Origin: Pseudomonas arsenicoxydans
GTDB lineage: Bacteria > Pseudomonadota > Gammaproteobacteria > Pseudomonadales > Pseudomonadaceae
Direction: 5' to 3'
DNA: 64,000 nt
Assembly (NCBI RefSeq): GCF_006438915.1
Contig: NZ_RCZE01000002.1
Span: forward strand, 313,144 to 377,143
The notes under the pieces are model-generated. The model saw only the letters and a list, made by a program, of their open reading frames with translations, was not told the DNA's origin and ran no database searches. The translations under genes and the position numbers were made by a program. This document shows, in pieces, positions 32,156-44,006 of this stretch (position 1 is its first letter; each line of letters begins with the position of its first letter).

Positions 32156-33103
32156 TCAGAGACCGTAGCTCATCAGTCGCGCGTAACGACGGGCCAGCAG
32201 CGCATCGTTGTCGAACTTTTTCAGCATCGCCAGTTGCGAGCTCAGCTCGGCGCGGATCGAGGCAGCCGCTGCAGCCGGGTCACGGTGTGCGCCGCCCAAT
32301 GGCTCGCCGATCACCTTGTCCACAATACCCAAGCCTTTCAGGCGCTCGGCGGTAATGCCCATGGCTTCAGCGGCGTCCGGCGCTTTCTCGGCGGTTTTCC
32401 ACAGAATCGAAGCGCAACCTTCCGGCGAAATCACCGCGTAGGTCGAGTACTGCAGCATGTTCAACTGATCGCAAACGCCAATCGCCAACGCACCACCGGA
32501 ACCACCTTCACCGATCACGGTGGCGATGATTGGGGTTTTCAGACGCGACATGACACGCAGGTTCCAGGCGATCGCTTCGCTCTGGTTACGCTCTTCAGCG
32601 TCGATACCAGGGTAGGCGCCCGGGGTGTCGATAAAGGTCAGGATCGGCATCTTGAAGCGTTCGGCCATTTCCATCAGGCGGCACGCTTTGCGGTAGCCTT
32701 CCGGACGCGGCATGCCGAAGTTGCGGCGAACTTTCTCGCGCACTTCACGGCCTTTCTGGTGACCGATGATCATCACCGGCTGGTCGTCCAGACGGGCAAT
32801 GCCGCCGACGATGGCAGCGTCATCAGAGAAGTGACGGTCACCGTGCAGCTCGTCGAACTCGGTGAAGATGTGTTCGATGTAGTCCAGGGTATAAGGACGT
32901 TTCGGGTGACGCGCCAGACGTGCGATCTGCCAGCTGGTCAGCTTGCCGAAGATGTCTTCGGTCAGCGTGCTGCTTTTGTCCTGCAGGCGGGAGATCTCAT
33001 CGCCGATATTCAGCGAATTGTCGTTACCGACCAAGCGCAACTCTTCGATCTTGGCTTGCAGGTCGGCGATCGGCTGTTCGAAATCTAGAAAATTCGGGTT
33101 CAT
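32156..33103 (-). CDS. accA: Acetyl-CoA carboxylase carboxyltransferase subunit alpha
   Basis: At 315 residues this is the alpha half of the carboxyltransferase that, with AccD, makes malonyl-CoA for fatty acids. [19 protein letters not shown] is the usual N-terminus, [25 protein letters not shown] and [22 protein letters not shown] form the active face, and [12 protein letters not shown] stabilises the acyl group. The ATG at 33103 was preferred over the upstream in-frame ATG at 33130 on this basis. It follows dnaE with a 140-nt gap. Confidence 0.98.
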   Translation of the reverse strand: MNPNFLDFEQPIADLQAKIEELRLVGNDNSLNIGDEISRLQDKSSTLTEDIFGKLTSWQIARLARHPKRPYTLDYIEHIFTEFDELHGDRHFSDDAAIVGGIARLDDQPVMIIGHQKGREVREKVRRNFGMPRPEGYRKACRLMEMAERFKMPILTFIDTPGAYPGIDAEERNQSEAIAWNLRVMSRLKTPIIATVIGEGGSGGALAIGVCDQLNMLQYSTYAVISPEGCASILWKTAEKAPDAAEAMGITAERLKGLGIVDKVIGEPLGGAHRDPAAAAASIRAELSSQLAMLKKFDNDALLARRYARLMSYGL

Positions 33104-33243
33104 AGGCGTCCGTCTTGGGTCGACGTCCAAGAGAGCTTGGGCCGGCCGGTTGTCTATTCGCGCCCTACCTTAAGGGAGAGGCGCGTTCAGGTCGAGATTA
33201 AAAATTCAGGTCGAGATCAGGGAGTACAGAAGGCACCTGACCG

Positions 33244-36200
33244 TCAACGGTATTGGAGGAAGACGTTGTCTCGCCCGAACTGGTCACGCAGGGCTTGAAT
33301 CAACGCATCCGCCGGATCGATTCGCCAGGTCTCGCCAAACTGCAGCAAGGCCTTTGCATCGGGGCTCGTGTACTCCATGGTGATCGGGCACGCGCCGCGG
33401 TGACGTTTGAACAATTCACCCAGCCAGCGCAGCTGATCGCCCTTCAAATCCTTGGTCTGCAGCTTCAGGCGCAGGCTTTCGGCAAGGTTGGTACGCGCAT
33501 CTTCCATGCTCATCACGCGCTTGACCCGCAGCTTCAGGCCACCCGAGAAGTCGTCATTGCTGACCTCGCCTTCGACCACCACCATCGCATCCGTCTGCAA
33601 CAACGACTGCGCGGTATGGAATGCCTCGGCAAACAGCGACGCCTCGATCCGTCCGGAGCGGTCATCGAGGGTGATGAAGCCCATCTTGTCGCCCTTTTTG
33701 TTTTTCATCACGCGCAGGGCGATGATCATGCCAGCGACGGTCTGGGTATCGCGTGCCGGCTTCAGGTCGATGATGCGCTGACGGGCAAAACGACGGATTT
33801 CACCTTCGTATTCGTCAATCGGGTGACCGGTCAGGTACAGGCCCAGGGTGTCTTTCTCTCCCTTCAGCCGTTCCTTGAGCGTCAGCTCCTTGGCCTTGCG
33901 ATGGCTGGCGTAGACGTCTGCATCTTCCTCGACGAACAGCCCGCCAAACAGGTCGGCATGGCCACTGTCCTGGGTGCGTGCAGTTTGTTCGGCCGCCTTG
34001 ATCGCCCCTTCCATTGCCGCCAGCAGCACCGCGCGGTTCTGGTCGATGCTCGCTTGATAGGCTTTCGGTTCGTCATGGAAATAAGGCCCCAGACGATCCA
34101 GCGCACCGCTGCGGATCAAACCGTCCAGCGTCCGCTTGTTAATACGCTTGAGATCGACACGGGCGCAGAAATCGAACAGATCCTTGAACGGCCCGTCCTG
34201 GCGTGCCTCGGTGATCGCTTCCACCGGGCCTTCACCCACACCCTTGATCGCACCGAGGCCGTAAATGATCCGGCCTTCGTCATTCACCGTGAACTTGAAC
34301 TCGGAGGCATTCACATCCGGCGCGTCGAGACGCAGCTTCATGCTGCGAATTTCCTCGATCAAGGTCACGACCTTGTCGGTGTTGTGCATGTCCGCCGACA
34401 GCACCGCCGCCATGAACGGCGCGGGGTAATGCGTTTTCAGCCACGCGGTCTGGTACGACACCAGGCCGTACGCCGCGGAGTGGGATTTGTTGAAGCCGTA
34501 ACCGGCGAATTTCTCTACCAGGTCGAAAATGTTACCGGCAAGGTCGGCATCGATATTGTTGGACGCGCAACCTTCAATGAAGCCGCCGCGCTGCTTGGCC
34601 ATTTCTTCGGGTTTTTTCTTACCCATGGCGCGACGCAACATGTCCGCACCACCGAGGGTGTAACCGGCCATGACCTGAGCAATCTGCATCACCTGCTCCT
34701 GATACAGGATGATGCCGTAAGTCGGTGCCAGTACCGGCTTGAGGCCTTCGTACTGGTAATCCGAGTGCGGGTACGCGAGTTCGGCGCGACCGTGCTTACG
34801 GTTGATGAAGTCGTCCACCATGCCCGATTGCAACGGGCCTGGACGGAACAGGGCCACCAGTGCGATCAAGTCTTCCAGGCAGTCGGGCTTGAGCTTCTTG
34901 ATCAGCTCCTTCATGCCGCGGGATTCAAGCTGGAACACCGCCGTGGTTTCGGCTTTTTGCAGCAGCGTATAGGTCGGCTTGTCGTCCAGCGGAATGAACG
35001 CGATGTCCAGCGGCGGCTGATCGACCTTGGCGCGGTCGCGGTTGATGGTTTTCAGCGCCCAGTCGATAACCGTCAGGGTTCGCAGACCGAGGAAGTCGAA
35101 CTTCACCAGACCGGCGGCCTCAACGTCATCCTTGTCGAACTGGGTCACCAGGCCGTCACCGGCCTCGTCGCAATAAATCGGCGAGAAGTCGGTCAGTTTG
35201 GTCGGCGCAATAACCACACCACCGGCGTGTTTACCGACGTTACGCACAACGCCTTCAAGCTTGCGCGCCATTTCCCAGATTTCGGCGGCTTCTTCATCGA
35301 CCTTGATGAAGTCACGCAGGATCTCTTCCTGCTCATAAGCCTTTTCCAGGGTCATGCCGACTTCGAACGGAATCATCTTCGACAGACGATCCGCCAGGCC
35401 GTAGGACTTGCCCTGCACCCGCGCCACGTCCCGAACCACAGCCTTGGCCGCCATGGAACCGAAGGTGATGATCTGGCTTACCGCGTTGCGACCGTATTTC
35501 TCGGCCACGTATTCAATTACCCGATCGCGACCGTCCATGCAGAAGTCGACGTCGAAGTCGGGCATCGATACCCGTTCCGGGTTAAGGAAACGTTCGAACA
35601 GCAGGTCATATTCCAGTGGATCGAGGTCGGTGATTTTCTGTACGTAGGCCACCAGGGACCCGGCACCCGACCCCCGGCCCGGGCCTACCGGCACGCCGTT
35701 GCTCTTGGCCCACTGGATAAAGTCCATCACGATCAGGAAGTAACCGGGGAACCCCATCTGGATGATGATATCCAGCTCGAAATTCAGCCGGTCGACGTAG
35801 ACCTGACGCTTGGCCTCATAGTCTTGCGTGGTGTCCTTGGGCAGCAGAACGGTCAGGCGATCTTCCAGACCATCGAAGGACACCTTGCGGAAATATTCGT
35901 CGATGGTCATGCCATCGGGAATCGGGAAGTTGGGCAGGAAGTGTTTGCCGAGCTTCACTTCGATGTTGCAGCGCTTGGCGATCTCGACGGTGTTTTCCAG
36001 TGCCTCGGGGAGGTCACTGAACAACTCGGCCATTTCCTCGGCGCTTTTGAGGTATTGCTGATCGCTGTAATTCTTCGAACGCCGCGGATCGTCGAGGGCG
36101 CGGCCCTCACCGATGCAAACGCGAGTTTCGTGAGCGGCGAAGTCTTCCTGCTTGATGAAGCGCACGTCGTTGGTCGCGACCAGCGGCGCACCGATTTTTT

Positions 36201-36765
36201 CGGCCAGGGCCACGGCGCCGTGCAGCTGTTCTTCGTCGTTGGGGCGACTGGTGCGCTGGATTTCCAGGTAGAAACGATCCGGGAACACCGCCATCCATTC
36301 GCGAGCGAGGTTTTCTGCCTCGGCCGGGTTGCCACTGAGCATGGCCAGGCCGATCTCGCCCTCTTTCGCTGCCGACAGCATGATCAAGCCTTCGCTGGCT
36401 TCGGCGACCCATTCGCGTTCGATGATCACCGAGCCATTGCGCTGGCCGTCGATGAAGCCACGGGAAATCAGTTCGGTCAGGTTGCGATAGCCGACAGCGT
36501 TCATGGCCAGCAGGCTGATCCGGCTCAGGGCGTTGTCCGGATCCTTGTTCGACAGCCACAAGTCAGCGCCGCAGATCGGCTTGATCCCGGCACCCATGGC
36601 GGCTTTGTAGAATTTGACCAGGGAACACATGTTGTTCTGGTCGGTGACCGCTACGGCAGGCATGTTCATGCCGACCAGGGTCTTGACCAGCGGTTTGATC
36701 CGCACCAGACCGTCGACCAGGGAATATTCAGTGTGCAGGCGTAGGTGAACGAATGAAGCCGGCAT
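33244..36765 (-). CDS. dnaE: DNA polymerase III subunit alpha
   Basis: This 1173-residue replicative polymerase has a PHP domain at the start ([16 protein letters not shown], about 5-20). The palm carries [13 protein letters not shown] (catalytic Asp pair near 400), then the fingers [13 protein letters not shown], a tandem helix-hairpin-helix, an OB fold ([23 protein letters not shown]), and a C-terminal tail that binds clamp loader tau. It is the usual DnaE1. It lies between rnhB and accA as in most gamma-proteobacteria. Confidence 0.98.
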   Translation of the reverse strand: MPASFVHLRLHTEYSLVDGLVRIKPLVKTLVGMNMPAVAVTDQNNMCSLVKFYKAAMGAGIKPICGADLWLSNKDPDNALSRISLLAMNAVGYRNLTELISRGFIDGQRNGSVIIEREWVAEASEGLIMLSAAKEGEIGLAMLSGNPAEAENLAREWMAVFPDRFYLEIQRTSRPNDEEQLHGAVALAEKIGAPLVATNDVRFIKQEDFAAHETRVCIGEGRALDDPRRSKNYSDQQYLKSAEEMAELFSDLPEALENTVEIAKRCNIEVKLGKHFLPNFPIPDGMTIDEYFRKVSFDGLEDRLTVLLPKDTTQDYEAKRQVYVDRLNFELDIIIQMGFPGYFLIVMDFIQWAKSNGVPVGPGRGSGAGSLVAYVQKITDLDPLEYDLLFERFLNPERVSMPDFDVDFCMDGRDRVIEYVAEKYGRNAVSQIITFGSMAAKAVVRDVARVQGKSYGLADRLSKMIPFEVGMTLEKAYEQEEILRDFIKVDEEAAEIWEMARKLEGVVRNVGKHAGGVVIAPTKLTDFSPIYCDEAGDGLVTQFDKDDVEAAGLVKFDFLGLRTLTVIDWALKTINRDRAKVDQPPLDIAFIPLDDKPTYTLLQKAETTAVFQLESRGMKELIKKLKPDCLEDLIALVALFRPGPLQSGMVDDFINRKHGRAELAYPHSDYQYEGLKPVLAPTYGIILYQEQVMQIAQVMAGYTLGGADMLRRAMGKKKPEEMAKQRGGFIEGCASNNIDADLAGNIFDLVEKFAGYGFNKSHSAAYGLVSYQTAWLKTHYPAPFMAAVLSADMHNTDKVVTLIEEIRSMKLRLDAPDVNASEFKFTVNDEGRIIYGLGAIKGVGEGPVEAITEARQDGPFKDLFDFCARVDLKRINKRTLDGLIRSGALDRLGPYFHDEPKAYQASIDQNRAVLLAAMEGAIKAAEQTARTQDSGHADLFGGLFVEEDADVYASHRKAKELTLKERLKGEKDTLGLYLTGHPIDEYEGEIRRFARQRIIDLKPARDTQTVAGMIIALRVMKNKKGDKMGFITLDDRSGRIEASLFAEAFHTAQSLLQTDAMVVVEGEVSNDDFSGGLKLRVKRVMSMEDARTNLAESLRLKLQTKDLKGDQLRWLGELFKRHRGACPITMEYTSPDAKALLQFGETWRIDPADALIQALRDQFGRDNVFLQYR

Positions 36766-36794
36766 AGTGATCCTGTCTAGAAACGTGAAGACAA

Positions 36795-36820
36795 CAAGGC
36801 CCGGATTGTACCGGGCCTTG
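36795..36820 (-). terminator. Hairpin between rnhB and dnaE
   Basis: AAGGCCCGG and CCGGGCCTT form a 9-bp stem around ATTGTA, in the 76-nt rnhB-dnaE gap. The downstream sequence on the minus strand is GTTGTC, so the T-tract is weak; partial termination is the most likely effect. Confidence 0.5.
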
Positions 36821-36841
36821 GCAAAAACATCAGCCTTGCGA

Positions 36842-37483
36842 CTAACTCTCGATCAGACTTTCCCGCGCCTCGTACGCTAGGCGTACCGGGGCGAACGAGC
36901 GGCGGTGAATCGGCGTCGGCCCCAGGCGAGCTAGCGCTTCCAGATGAACGGGCGTTGGGTAGCCTTTGTGGCCACCAATGCCGTAACCCGGGTAAATCAG
37001 TTCGAATGCCGCCATCTCGCGATCGCGGCTGACCTTGGCCAGAATCGATGCCGCGGCAATCGCCGGAACCTTGCCGTCGCCCTGCACCACTGCTTCGGCG
37101 CGCATCGACAACTTCGGGCAACGATTGCCGTCGATCATCGCCAGTTTCGGCTGGATGTGCAGACCTTCGACCGCGCGCTGCATCGCCAGCATGGTGGCGT
37201 GCAGAATGTTCAGTTCGTCGATTTCTTCAACTTCGGCCCGGGCGATGCACCAGCTCAGGGCTTTTTCGCAGATTTCGTCGTAGAGCTTTTCGCGGCGGGC
37301 TTCGGTAAGTTTCTTTGAATCGTTGAGACCGAGGATCGGCCGGTTTGGATCAAGGATCACCGCTGCCGTGACCACGGCACCGCAGAGTGGGCCGCGACCG
37401 ACTTCGTCGACACCGGCCACGAGGTCTTCGACTTCGGCGACCAGGGTGAAGTCCAGGCCCATCTGAATGCTGGTTTTGCTCAT
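36842..37483 (-). CDS. rnhB: Ribonuclease HII
   Basis: At 213 residues it cuts RNA in RNA-DNA hybrids and single ribonucleotides in DNA. The [12 protein letters not shown] motif carries catalytic Asp26 and Glu27; [14 protein letters not shown] and the later IDGNR and [12 protein letters not shown] complete the type 2 RNase H site. The start at 37483 overlaps the lpxB stop (ATGA), giving coupling; the Met at 37462 is an alternative. Confidence 0.96.
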   Translation of the reverse strand: MSKTSIQMGLDFTLVAEVEDLVAGVDEVGRGPLCGAVVTAAVILDPNRPILGLNDSKKLTEARREKLYDEICEKALSWCIARAEVEEIDELNILHATMLAMQRAVEGLHIQPKLAMIDGNRCPKLSMRAEAVVQGDGKVPAIAAASILAKVSRDREMAAFELIYPGYGIGGHKGYPTPVHLEALARLGPTPIHRRSFAPVRLAYEARESLIES

Positions 37484-38610
37484 TGTGTTTTGCCGATCAG
37501 GTTCAGTACTGCATCCGCCGCCTGATTGGAGGCATCCAGACGCAAGGTACGGTGAATTTCGTCAAAGCCGCGAGTCTGTTCCTCGCCACCTTCGATCAAG
37601 GGTGAAAGCGTTTGAGCAAGTGCTTCGACCGTTGCGTCGTCCTGCAGCAACTCGGGCACCAACAGGCGCTGGGCCAGCAGGTTCGGCAAGGACACGTATG
37701 GACTTTTCACCATCCGCTTGAGAATCCAGAACGTCAGGGGCGCCAGTCGATACGCCACCACCATCGGCCGCTTGTACAGCAACGCTTCAAGGGTCGCCGT
37801 ACCGGAAGCGATAAGCACTGCATCACAGGCTGCGAGGGCCAGATGGGATTTGCCATCGAGCAAGGTCAGCGGCAGATCGCGACCGGCCAGCAGTTCTTCA
37901 AGCTGTGCGCGGCGTTCGGGGCTGGCGCACGGCATGACGAAGCGCACGCCAGGACGCAGGGCACGCAGACGCTGGGCGGTGTCGAGGAACAATGCACCGA
38001 GCCGGCCCACTTCACCGCCACGACTGCCGGGCATCAGTGCAACCAGCGGACCGTCCGGCAAATCAAGTTCAGCCCGCGCGGCAGCGCGATCAGCCTCAAG
38101 CGGAATCGCATCGGCCAGGGAGTGCCCGACAAAGCGCACCGGCACACCCTTCTCTTCGTAAAATTTCGCTTCGAACGGGAACAGCGTCAGCATCAGGTCG
38201 CAGCCTTCGCGAATCTTCAGCACGCGCTTCTGCCGCCACGCCCACACCGACGGGCTGACGTAATGCACGGTCTTGATTCCGGCCTGACGCAGCTTGAGTT
38301 CGATATTGAGATTGAAGTCCGGGGCATCGATACCGATGAACACGTCCGGCTTCTCGGCGATCAGGTCGGCGATCAGCTTCTTGCGCCGCGCCATCAACTC
38401 GCGCAATCGGCCCAGCACTTCCACCAGGCCCATGACCGAAAGACGTTCCATCGGGAAATACGAGGTCAGCCCCTCGGCTTGCATCAGCGGACCACCGACA
38501 CCGATGAACTCCACCGCCGGATGCTGAGCCTTGAGTGCGCGCATGAGGCCCGCGCCCAGAATGTCACCGGAAGCCTCACCCGCTACCAGCGCGATACGCA
38601 GATTAGCCAT
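37480..38610 (-). CDS. lpxB: Lipid-A-disaccharide synthase
   Basis: This 376-residue peripheral membrane glycosyltransferase (GT19) joins UDP-2,3-diacylglucosamine and lipid [29 protein letters not shown] and [14 protein letters not shown] are diagnostic. It is in the lpxD-fabZ-lpxA-lpxB run, 2 nt after lpxA and overlapping rnhB. Confidence 0.97.
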   Translation of the reverse strand: MANLRIALVAGEASGDILGAGLMRALKAQHPAVEFIGVGGPLMQAEGLTSYFPMERLSVMGLVEVLGRLRELMARRKKLIADLIAEKPDVFIGIDAPDFNLNIELKLRQAGIKTVHYVSPSVWAWRQKRVLKIREGCDLMLTLFPFEAKFYEEKGVPVRFVGHSLADAIPLEADRAAARAELDLPDGPLVALMPGSRGGEVGRLGALFLDTAQRLRALRPGVRFVMPCASPERRAQLEELLAGRDLPLTLLDGKSHLALAACDAVLIASGTATLEALLYKRPMVVAYRLAPLTFWILKRMVKSPYVSLPNLLAQRLLVPELLQDDATVEALAQTLSPLIEGGEEQTRGFDEIHRTLRLDASNQAADAVLNLIGKTQ

Positions 38611-38612
38611 GA

Positions 38613-39389
38613 TTAACGGGTGATGCCGCGAGTCGAAGACTGGATGGAGTCACGGAACACCGCGACTTCCGGGAACTGGTCCGAGGGTTCGGCCAGCTCG
38701 ATGAGCGCTTGCTCGACCGTCAGGCCTTGGCGATAAACCACCTTGTAGGCACGACGCAGCGCGTGGATCGCGTCTTCGCTGAAACCACGACGACGCATGC
38801 CTTCGAAGTTCATGCTGCGCGCTTCGGCAGGGTTGCCAAACACTGTGACATACGCTGGAACGTCCTTGCCGATGGCCGTGCCCATGCCGGAAAAACTGTG
38901 GGCGCCAATGTGGCAATACTGGTGAACCAGGGTAAAACCGGAGAGGATCGCCCAGTCTTCAACGTGCACATGGCCGGCCAACGCCGTGTTGTTGACCAGG
39001 ATGCAGTGGTTGCCGATGACGCTGTCATGACCGATGTGGGCATAGGCCATGATCAGATTGTGATCGCCCAGGGTCGTTTCCGAACGGTCCTGTACGGTCC
39101 CGCGGTGAATCGTCACGCCTTCACGGATGACGTTGTGGTCACCGATGACCAGACGGGTTTCTTCACCTTTGTACTTCAGATCGGGCGTGTCCTCACCTAC
39201 CGACGAAAACTGGTAGATGCGGTTGTGCTTACCGATTCGGGTCGGGCCTTTGAGAATCACGTGCGGCCCGATCACTGTTCCCTCGCCGATTTCCACACCT
39301 GCGCCGACGATCGACCACGGGCCGACCTCGACGTCGTCGGCCAGAATGGCCGTCGGATCGATGATTGCGCGAGGGTCAATCAAACTCAT
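38613..39389 (-). CDS. lpxA: UDP-N-acetylglucosamine acyltransferase
   Basis: This 258-residue left-handed parallel beta-helix trimer carries out the first lipid A step, moving the 3-hydroxyacyl chain from ACP. Hexapeptide repeats fill residues 1-190 ([30 protein letters not shown]). The catalytic His is in [19 protein letters not shown], and a helical C-terminal domain follows. ATG 39389 overlaps the fabZ stop by 4 nt and gives the family start [14 protein letters not shown]. Confidence 0.97.
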   Translation of the reverse strand: MSLIDPRAIIDPTAILADDVEVGPWSIVGAGVEIGEGTVIGPHVILKGPTRIGKHNRIYQFSSVGEDTPDLKYKGEETRLVIGDHNVIREGVTIHRGTVQDRSETTLGDHNLIMAYAHIGHDSVIGNHCILVNNTALAGHVHVEDWAILSGFTLVHQYCHIGAHSFSGMGTAIGKDVPAYVTVFGNPAEARSMNFEGMRRRGFSEDAIHALRRAYKVVYRQGLTVEQALIELAEPSDQFPEVAVFRDSIQSSTRGITR

Positions 39390-39826
39390 AGTTTGCGTTC
39401 CGCGCAGATGATTTCTGCGGAGCAGACTGGCTTGCCGTCGACCGAAGCCTGGCATTCGAACTTCCAGATCTGACGCTTGCAGCTCAGGAACTTGGCTTCA
39501 AGGATCAACTGATCGCCCGGCAGTACAGGCTGACGGAAGCGCAACTTGTCGGAGCCCACGAAGTAGTAAAGGGTGCCGTCCGCTGGTTTCACGTCGAGCA
39601 TTTTGAAACCAAGGATCCCGGCAGCCTGAGCCATCGCCTCGATGATCAGTACGCCCGGCATGATTGGATGCGCAGGGAAGTGACCATTGAAGAACGGTTC
39701 GTTGATGCTGACATTCTTGTAGGCGCGAATGCGCTTGCCTTCCACATCCAGATCCACGACCCGGTCCACCAGCAGGAACGGGTAACGGTGAGGCAGGTAT
39801 TCGCGAATCTCGTTGATGTCCATCAT
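39386..39826 (-). CDS. fabZ: 3-hydroxyacyl-[ACP] dehydratase FabZ
   Basis: This 146-residue hot-dog-fold dehydratase of fatty acid synthesis has active-site His49 in [14 protein letters not shown] and Glu63 in IIEAMAQ. The ATG-ATG start ([17 protein letters not shown]) is conserved in Pseudomonas; no strong ribosome site precedes it (CTTCCCCCCGAA). Its placement among lpx genes couples acyl-ACP use by lipid A and phospholipid synthesis. Confidence 0.96.
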   Translation of the reverse strand: MMDINEIREYLPHRYPFLLVDRVVDLDVEGKRIRAYKNVSINEPFFNGHFPAHPIMPGVLIIEAMAQAAGILGFKMLDVKPADGTLYYFVGSDKLRFRQPVLPGDQLILEAKFLSCKRQIWKFECQASVDGKPVCSAEIICAERKL

Positions 39827-39934
39827 TTCGGGGGGAAGCCTATGTAAAGATTGGGAGCGGGCGACTGACGCGCGCCCCTCTAGCAAATCAAGCAGGCAGT
39901 CTAACGGCTGTGCACACTTGATATGGAAATGGTA

Positions 39935-40990
39935 TCAGCCATCTGATGAAGCATTACCGTCAGGGGTCACTTCCCCTACACGCTTTTCCAGCTGTCGCAG
40001 ACGCCGCGCGATGTCATCGAGCTGACGGATGCGAGCCGCGCTTTTGCGCCATTCGGCTGCTGGCTGCATGGCCGTACCGGAAGAATAGGAACCCTTTTCG
40101 GTAATCGAGTGGGTCACCATGGTCATCCCTGTGATGAAAACGTTGTCGCAAATTTCGATATGTCCCACCAGCCCAACACCGCCAGCGAGCATGCAGTGCT
40201 TGCCGATTTTGGTGCTGCCGGAGATCCCGACACAGGCTGCCATGGCGGTGTGATCACCGACCTGAACGTTGTGCGCGATCTGGATCTGGTTGTCGAGCTT
40301 CACGCCGTTACCGAGAACGGTATCGGCCAATGCGCCGCGGTCGATAGCGGTATTCACGCCAATCTCCACATCATCGCCGACCAGCACACCACCGATCTGG
40401 GCAATTTTCTGCCAGACACCTTTCTCGTTGGCAAAGCCGAAGCCTTCACCACCGAGTACGGCACCCGACTGAATCACCACACGCTTGCCGATGCGCACGT
40501 CGTGATACAGCGTGACCCGCGGGGCCAGCCAGCCGCCTTCGCCGATTTCGCAACGGGCGCCGATGAAGCAATGCGCACCGATAGTCACGCCAGCAGCAAT
40601 GCGTGCCGCGCTTTCAATCACCGCAAAAGCACCAATACTCGCAGCCGGGTCAACCACCGCGTCCTCGGCCACAACGGCTGTCGGATGAATACCGGCAGCT
40701 GCTTTCGGTTTTGGATCGAACAGGTGGGAAATACGCGCGTAGGCCAGATACGGATCAGGCACCACCAGTGCGTTACCGGCAAAACCTTCGGCATCAGCAG
40801 CCTTCAGCAACAGGGCTGCGGCCCGGCTGTCTGCCAGGTATTTACGGTATTGAGGGTTTGCGAGAAAGCTCAACTGAGATGGGCCAGCCTCTTGCAAAGT
40901 GGCTAGCCCAGTGATTTCTTTCTCCGGGTCGCCACGTAGCGTGGCGCCGAGGAACTCGGCCAATTGGCCGAGCTTTATAGTCGCTGTCAT
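39935..40990 (-). CDS. lpxD: UDP-3-O-(3-hydroxyacyl)glucosamine N-acyltransferase
   Basis: This 351-residue beta-helix acyltransferase does the third lipid A step. The N-terminal uridine-binding domain (about 1-95) is followed by hexapeptide repeats. The catalytic His is in [20 protein letters not shown], and a C-terminal helix ([21 protein letters not shown]) binds ACP. It is 2 nt after skp and 108 nt before fabZ. Confidence 0.97.
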   Translation of the reverse strand: MTATIKLGQLAEFLGATLRGDPEKEITGLATLQEAGPSQLSFLANPQYRKYLADSRAAALLLKAADAEGFAGNALVVPDPYLAYARISHLFDPKPKAAAGIHPTAVVAEDAVVDPAASIGAFAVIESAARIAAGVTIGAHCFIGARCEIGEGGWLAPRVTLYHDVRIGKRVVIQSGAVLGGEGFGFANEKGVWQKIAQIGGVLVGDDVEIGVNTAIDRGALADTVLGNGVKLDNQIQIAHNVQVGDHTAMAACVGISGSTKIGKHCMLAGGVGLVGHIEICDNVFITGMTMVTHSITEKGSYSSGTAMQPAAEWRKSAARIRQLDDIARRLRQLEKRVGEVTPDGNASSDG

Positions 40991-40992
40991 AG

Positions 40993-41496
40993 TTACTTCA
41001 GCTGATTCATGCGCTCGATAACCTGGCGAGTGATGTCGTACTGAGGTTTGACATCAATCACTGCGCCACGCTCGAAGACCAGGTCAAAAGCACCTTTCTT
41101 GATGACTTCTTCCACAGCGCTGTCCAGTTTCGGCTTGAGCTGCTTCAGCATTTCACGGTCGGCAACCGCTTTGGCTTCGTTCAGCTCCTTGGACTGGAAC
41201 TGGAAGTCACGTGCCTTTTGCTTGAATTCCAGTTCAAGACGCTCACGCTCGCCTTGCTGCATCTTGTCGCCACCGGCCATCAGACGGTCCTGAATGCCTT
41301 TGGCACTGCTTTCCAGTGTCTTGAGCTTGGTCAGTTGCGGGCCGAACTTCTTCTCGGCATCCACGGCGTACTTCTTGGCCGCGTCGGATTCCAGCAGGGC
41401 CATCTGATAGTTCAGGACGGCGATTTTCATGTCGGCAAAAGCCGGGCCTGCGACCAGTACGGTGGCGAGGAGAACCAATTGAGTCAACTTACGCAC
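40993..41496 (-). CDS. skp: Periplasmic chaperone Skp (OmpH)
   Basis: This 167-residue protein has a signal peptide (cleavage after AGPAFA, residue 21) and long charged helices (residues 40-130) forming the tentacles of the trimeric Skp jellyfish. It carries unfolded outer-membrane proteins to BamA, encoded 45 nt upstream. Another name is HlpA. Confidence 0.93.
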   Translation of the reverse strand: MRKLTQLVLLATVLVAGPAFADMKIAVLNYQMALLESDAAKKYAVDAEKKFGPQLTKLKTLESSAKGIQDRLMAGGDKMQQGERERLELEFKQKARDFQFQSKELNEAKAVADREMLKQLKPKLDSAVEEVIKKGAFDLVFERGAVIDVKPQYDITRQVIERMNQLK

Positions 41497-41541
41497 GATG
41501 CACCCCTACAAAATCCATTGTCATTATTTTGAGGCAGACGC

Positions 41542-43932
41542 TTAGAACGTCTGACCAAGAGAGAATTGGAACACTTGAGTTTCAGCGTTATCCGGTTCTT
41601 TTACTGGCATCGCCAGCGCGAAACTCAGCGGACCCAGCGCAGTGACCCATGTCACACCTACACCGACGGAACTGGCCATGTTGCTGAAGCTGACCTCGTT
41701 GCACTGCGTATTGGACTTCGACGCAGGATTGGTGTTGGTGGTCTGCGTGCACTTGGAGTCGAACACGTTACCCACATCCCAGAATACCGAGGTACGCAGC
41801 GAACGTTGATCCTTGACGAACGGCAGCGGGAACAGAATCTCTGCGCCACCTTGAATCAGGACGTTACCACCGAACGGCAGTGGATCCTGGTCCGGGTCGG
41901 CAAGCGTGCCGTTGTTACCCGTAACAGGCTGACCACGGCTAGGCGTACTGCGCGGGCCCAGCGTACTGTCCTTGAAGCCACGAACCGAGTTGAAACCACC
42001 AGCATAGTAGTTTTCATAGAATGGCAAGCCATCGGTCGAACCGTAACCATCGCCATAACCCAATTCGGTGTGCAGGCGCATGGTGTAGTTTTCAGACAAT
42101 GGCTGGAACAACTGGCCACGGTAATCGAGCTTGAAGAATGACAGGTCGCTGCCCGGCACAGTGGCTTCCGCGGTCAGGCTTTGGGAATGTCCACGGGTCG
42201 CCAATACGCCTTTGTTCAGGGTGGACTCGGACCAGCCAGCCGACGCCTTGACGTTCAGGTACTGATCACCGTCACGGTTAACAAAGTCGAAAATCTCGTC
42301 GACGGTGTATTGACCGGTCTTGATCTTGTCTTGCTGTGCAGTCAGGCCGAAGGTCAGACGCGATGTCTCGCTGATCGGATAACCGACGCTCACGCCAGCA
42401 CCCAGGCTGTCTACGGCATAGCTTGCTACGTTGACATCAAGGTCTTTGTAGTCGGTGGTGCGATAGAACGCGTTGTAACCCAGGCTCACACCGTCAGCAG
42501 TCCAGTACGGGTCGACATAACCGAAGTTGTAGCGGGTCTGGTATTGGCTTTTGGTCAGGCCGATGCTGACTTTGTTACCAGTACCCAGGAAGTTGTTCTG
42601 GGTGATCGAACCACCGAGGATCAGGCCGGCACTTTGAGCGAAACCAATACTGGCAGTGATCGAACCGGAAGCCTGCTCTTCAACACTGTAGTTCACGTCA
42701 ACCTGGTCATCGACGCCCGGTACAGCAGGCGTTTCGACGTTCACTTCCTTGAAGAAGCCCAGACGTTCTAGACGGGTCTTGGATTGATCGATCAGGTAGG
42801 TCGAAGCCCAGCCACCTTCCATCTGACGCATTTCACGGCGCAGCACTTCGTCTTCCGACTTGGTGTTGCCACGGAAGTTGATACGGTTAACGTACGCACG
42901 TTTGCCCGGATCGACAGCGAAGGTGATGTCAACGGTGTGATCTTCATCATGAGGCTGAGGCACGCCGCTGACGTTGGCGAAGGTGTAACCCTCGTTACCC
43001 AGGCGGCGAGTGATCAATTCCGAGGTGGTGGTCATCAGCTTGCGCGAGAACACCTGTCCCTTCTGAACCAGCAGCAGGGACTTGACCTGGTCTTCAGGGA
43101 CTTTCAGGTCGCCGCTCAGCTTGACGTCACGAACGGTGTACTTCTCACCCTCGTTGACGTTGACGGTGATGTAGACGTGTTTCTTGTCCGGAGTAATCGA
43201 CACCTGGGTCGAAGCGATATCCATATTGATATAGCCACGGTCCAGGTAGTAGGAGCGCAGACGCTCCAGGTCACCGGAGAGTTTTTCACGGGCGTACTTG
43301 TCGTCGTTCTTGAAGAAAGACAGCCAGTTGGTGGTCTTCAATTCGAACAGGTCGATCAGGTCTTCGTCAGGGAAGACGGTGTTACCCACCACGTTGATGT
43401 GCTGGATAGCAGCGACAGTGCCTTCGTTGATGTTGACCTTCAAGCCGACGCGGTTACGTGGCTGCGGTACCACTTCGGTATCGACGGTGGCCGAGTAGCG
43501 ACCCTGAGCGACGTATTGGCGCTGCAGTTCGTTACGCACACCTTCGAGCGTGGCACGCTGAAAGATCTCGCCTTCGGCCAGACCGGATTGTTTGAGGCCC
43601 TTCATCAGGTCTTCAGTGGAGATCGCCTTGTTACCCTCGATCTCGATACTGGCGACCGATGGGCGCTCGACTACCGTGATGACCAGGACGTTGCCATCGC
43701 GGCCCAGCTGGATATCTTGAAAGAACCCGGTTTTGAACAAAGCACGAGTGGATTCCACCAGGCGACGATCGTCCGCCTGTTCGCCGACGTTCAACGGCAA
43801 AGCACCAAAGACGCTACCCGCGGAGACCCGCTGGAGGCCATTGACGCGAATATCAGAGATAGTGAAGGACTCGGCGTGAACTTCGGCGATCATCAATACG
43901 GTGAGAACCGCAGTTAGCAGCAGACGTTTCAT
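41542..43932 (-). CDS. bamA: Outer membrane assembly factor BamA (Opr86)
   Basis: This 796-residue Omp85 protein has a signal peptide (about 1-20, ends VHA), five POTRA domains (about 22-420) and a 16-strand C-terminal barrel. RGF in VRGFKDSTLGPR (lid-loop motif) and the last strand ending in Phe are seen. It inserts and folds outer-membrane proteins with the BamBCDE lipoproteins. ATG 43932 follows AAGGAC; upstream in-frame ATG 43959 has no ribosome site. The extracellular loop near 650-690 (GQPVTGNNGTLADPDQD) is likely strain-variable. Confidence 0.97.
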   Translation of the reverse strand: MKRLLLTAVLTVLMIAEVHAESFTISDIRVNGLQRVSAGSVFGALPLNVGEQADDRRLVESTRALFKTGFFQDIQLGRDGNVLVITVVERPSVASIEIEGNKAISTEDLMKGLKQSGLAEGEIFQRATLEGVRNELQRQYVAQGRYSATVDTEVVPQPRNRVGLKVNINEGTVAAIQHINVVGNTVFPDEDLIDLFELKTTNWLSFFKNDDKYAREKLSGDLERLRSYYLDRGYINMDIASTQVSITPDKKHVYITVNVNEGEKYTVRDVKLSGDLKVPEDQVKSLLLVQKGQVFSRKLMTTTSELITRRLGNEGYTFANVSGVPQPHDEDHTVDITFAVDPGKRAYVNRINFRGNTKSEDEVLRREMRQMEGGWASTYLIDQSKTRLERLGFFKEVNVETPAVPGVDDQVDVNYSVEEQASGSITASIGFAQSAGLILGGSITQNNFLGTGNKVSIGLTKSQYQTRYNFGYVDPYWTADGVSLGYNAFYRTTDYKDLDVNVASYAVDSLGAGVSVGYPISETSRLTFGLTAQQDKIKTGQYTVDEIFDFVNRDGDQYLNVKASAGWSESTLNKGVLATRGHSQSLTAEATVPGSDLSFFKLDYRGQLFQPLSENYTMRLHTELGYGDGYGSTDGLPFYENYYAGGFNSVRGFKDSTLGPRSTPSRGQPVTGNNGTLADPDQDPLPFGGNVLIQGGAEILFPLPFVKDQRSLRTSVFWDVGNVFDSKCTQTTNTNPASKSNTQCNEVSFSNMASSVGVGVTWVTALGPLSFALAMPVKEPDNAETQVFQFSLGQTF

Positions 43933-43956
43933 GAAGTCCTTTCTTATTCCAACTGG

Positions 43957-43986
43957 CAATAAACAAACTGCCGCAAAATGCGGCAG
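43957..43986 (-). terminator. Hairpin between rseP and bamA
   Basis: CTGCCGCA-AAA-TGCGGCAG is a perfect 8-bp stem, followed on the minus strand by the T-rich GTTTGTTTATT. It lies in the 74-nt rseP-bamA gap and may lower read-through from the upstream genes. Confidence 0.6.
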
Positions 43987-44006
43987 ATTCGCAATTCAGC
44001 GAAGTG

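Noticed and set aside
33253..36744. Uninterrupted plus-strand reading frame of about 1160 codons opposite dnaE
   Set aside because: It mirrors the codon structure of dnaE (GC-rich third positions remove stops), has no recognisable domains and has low-complexity His/Arg/Gln-rich content.
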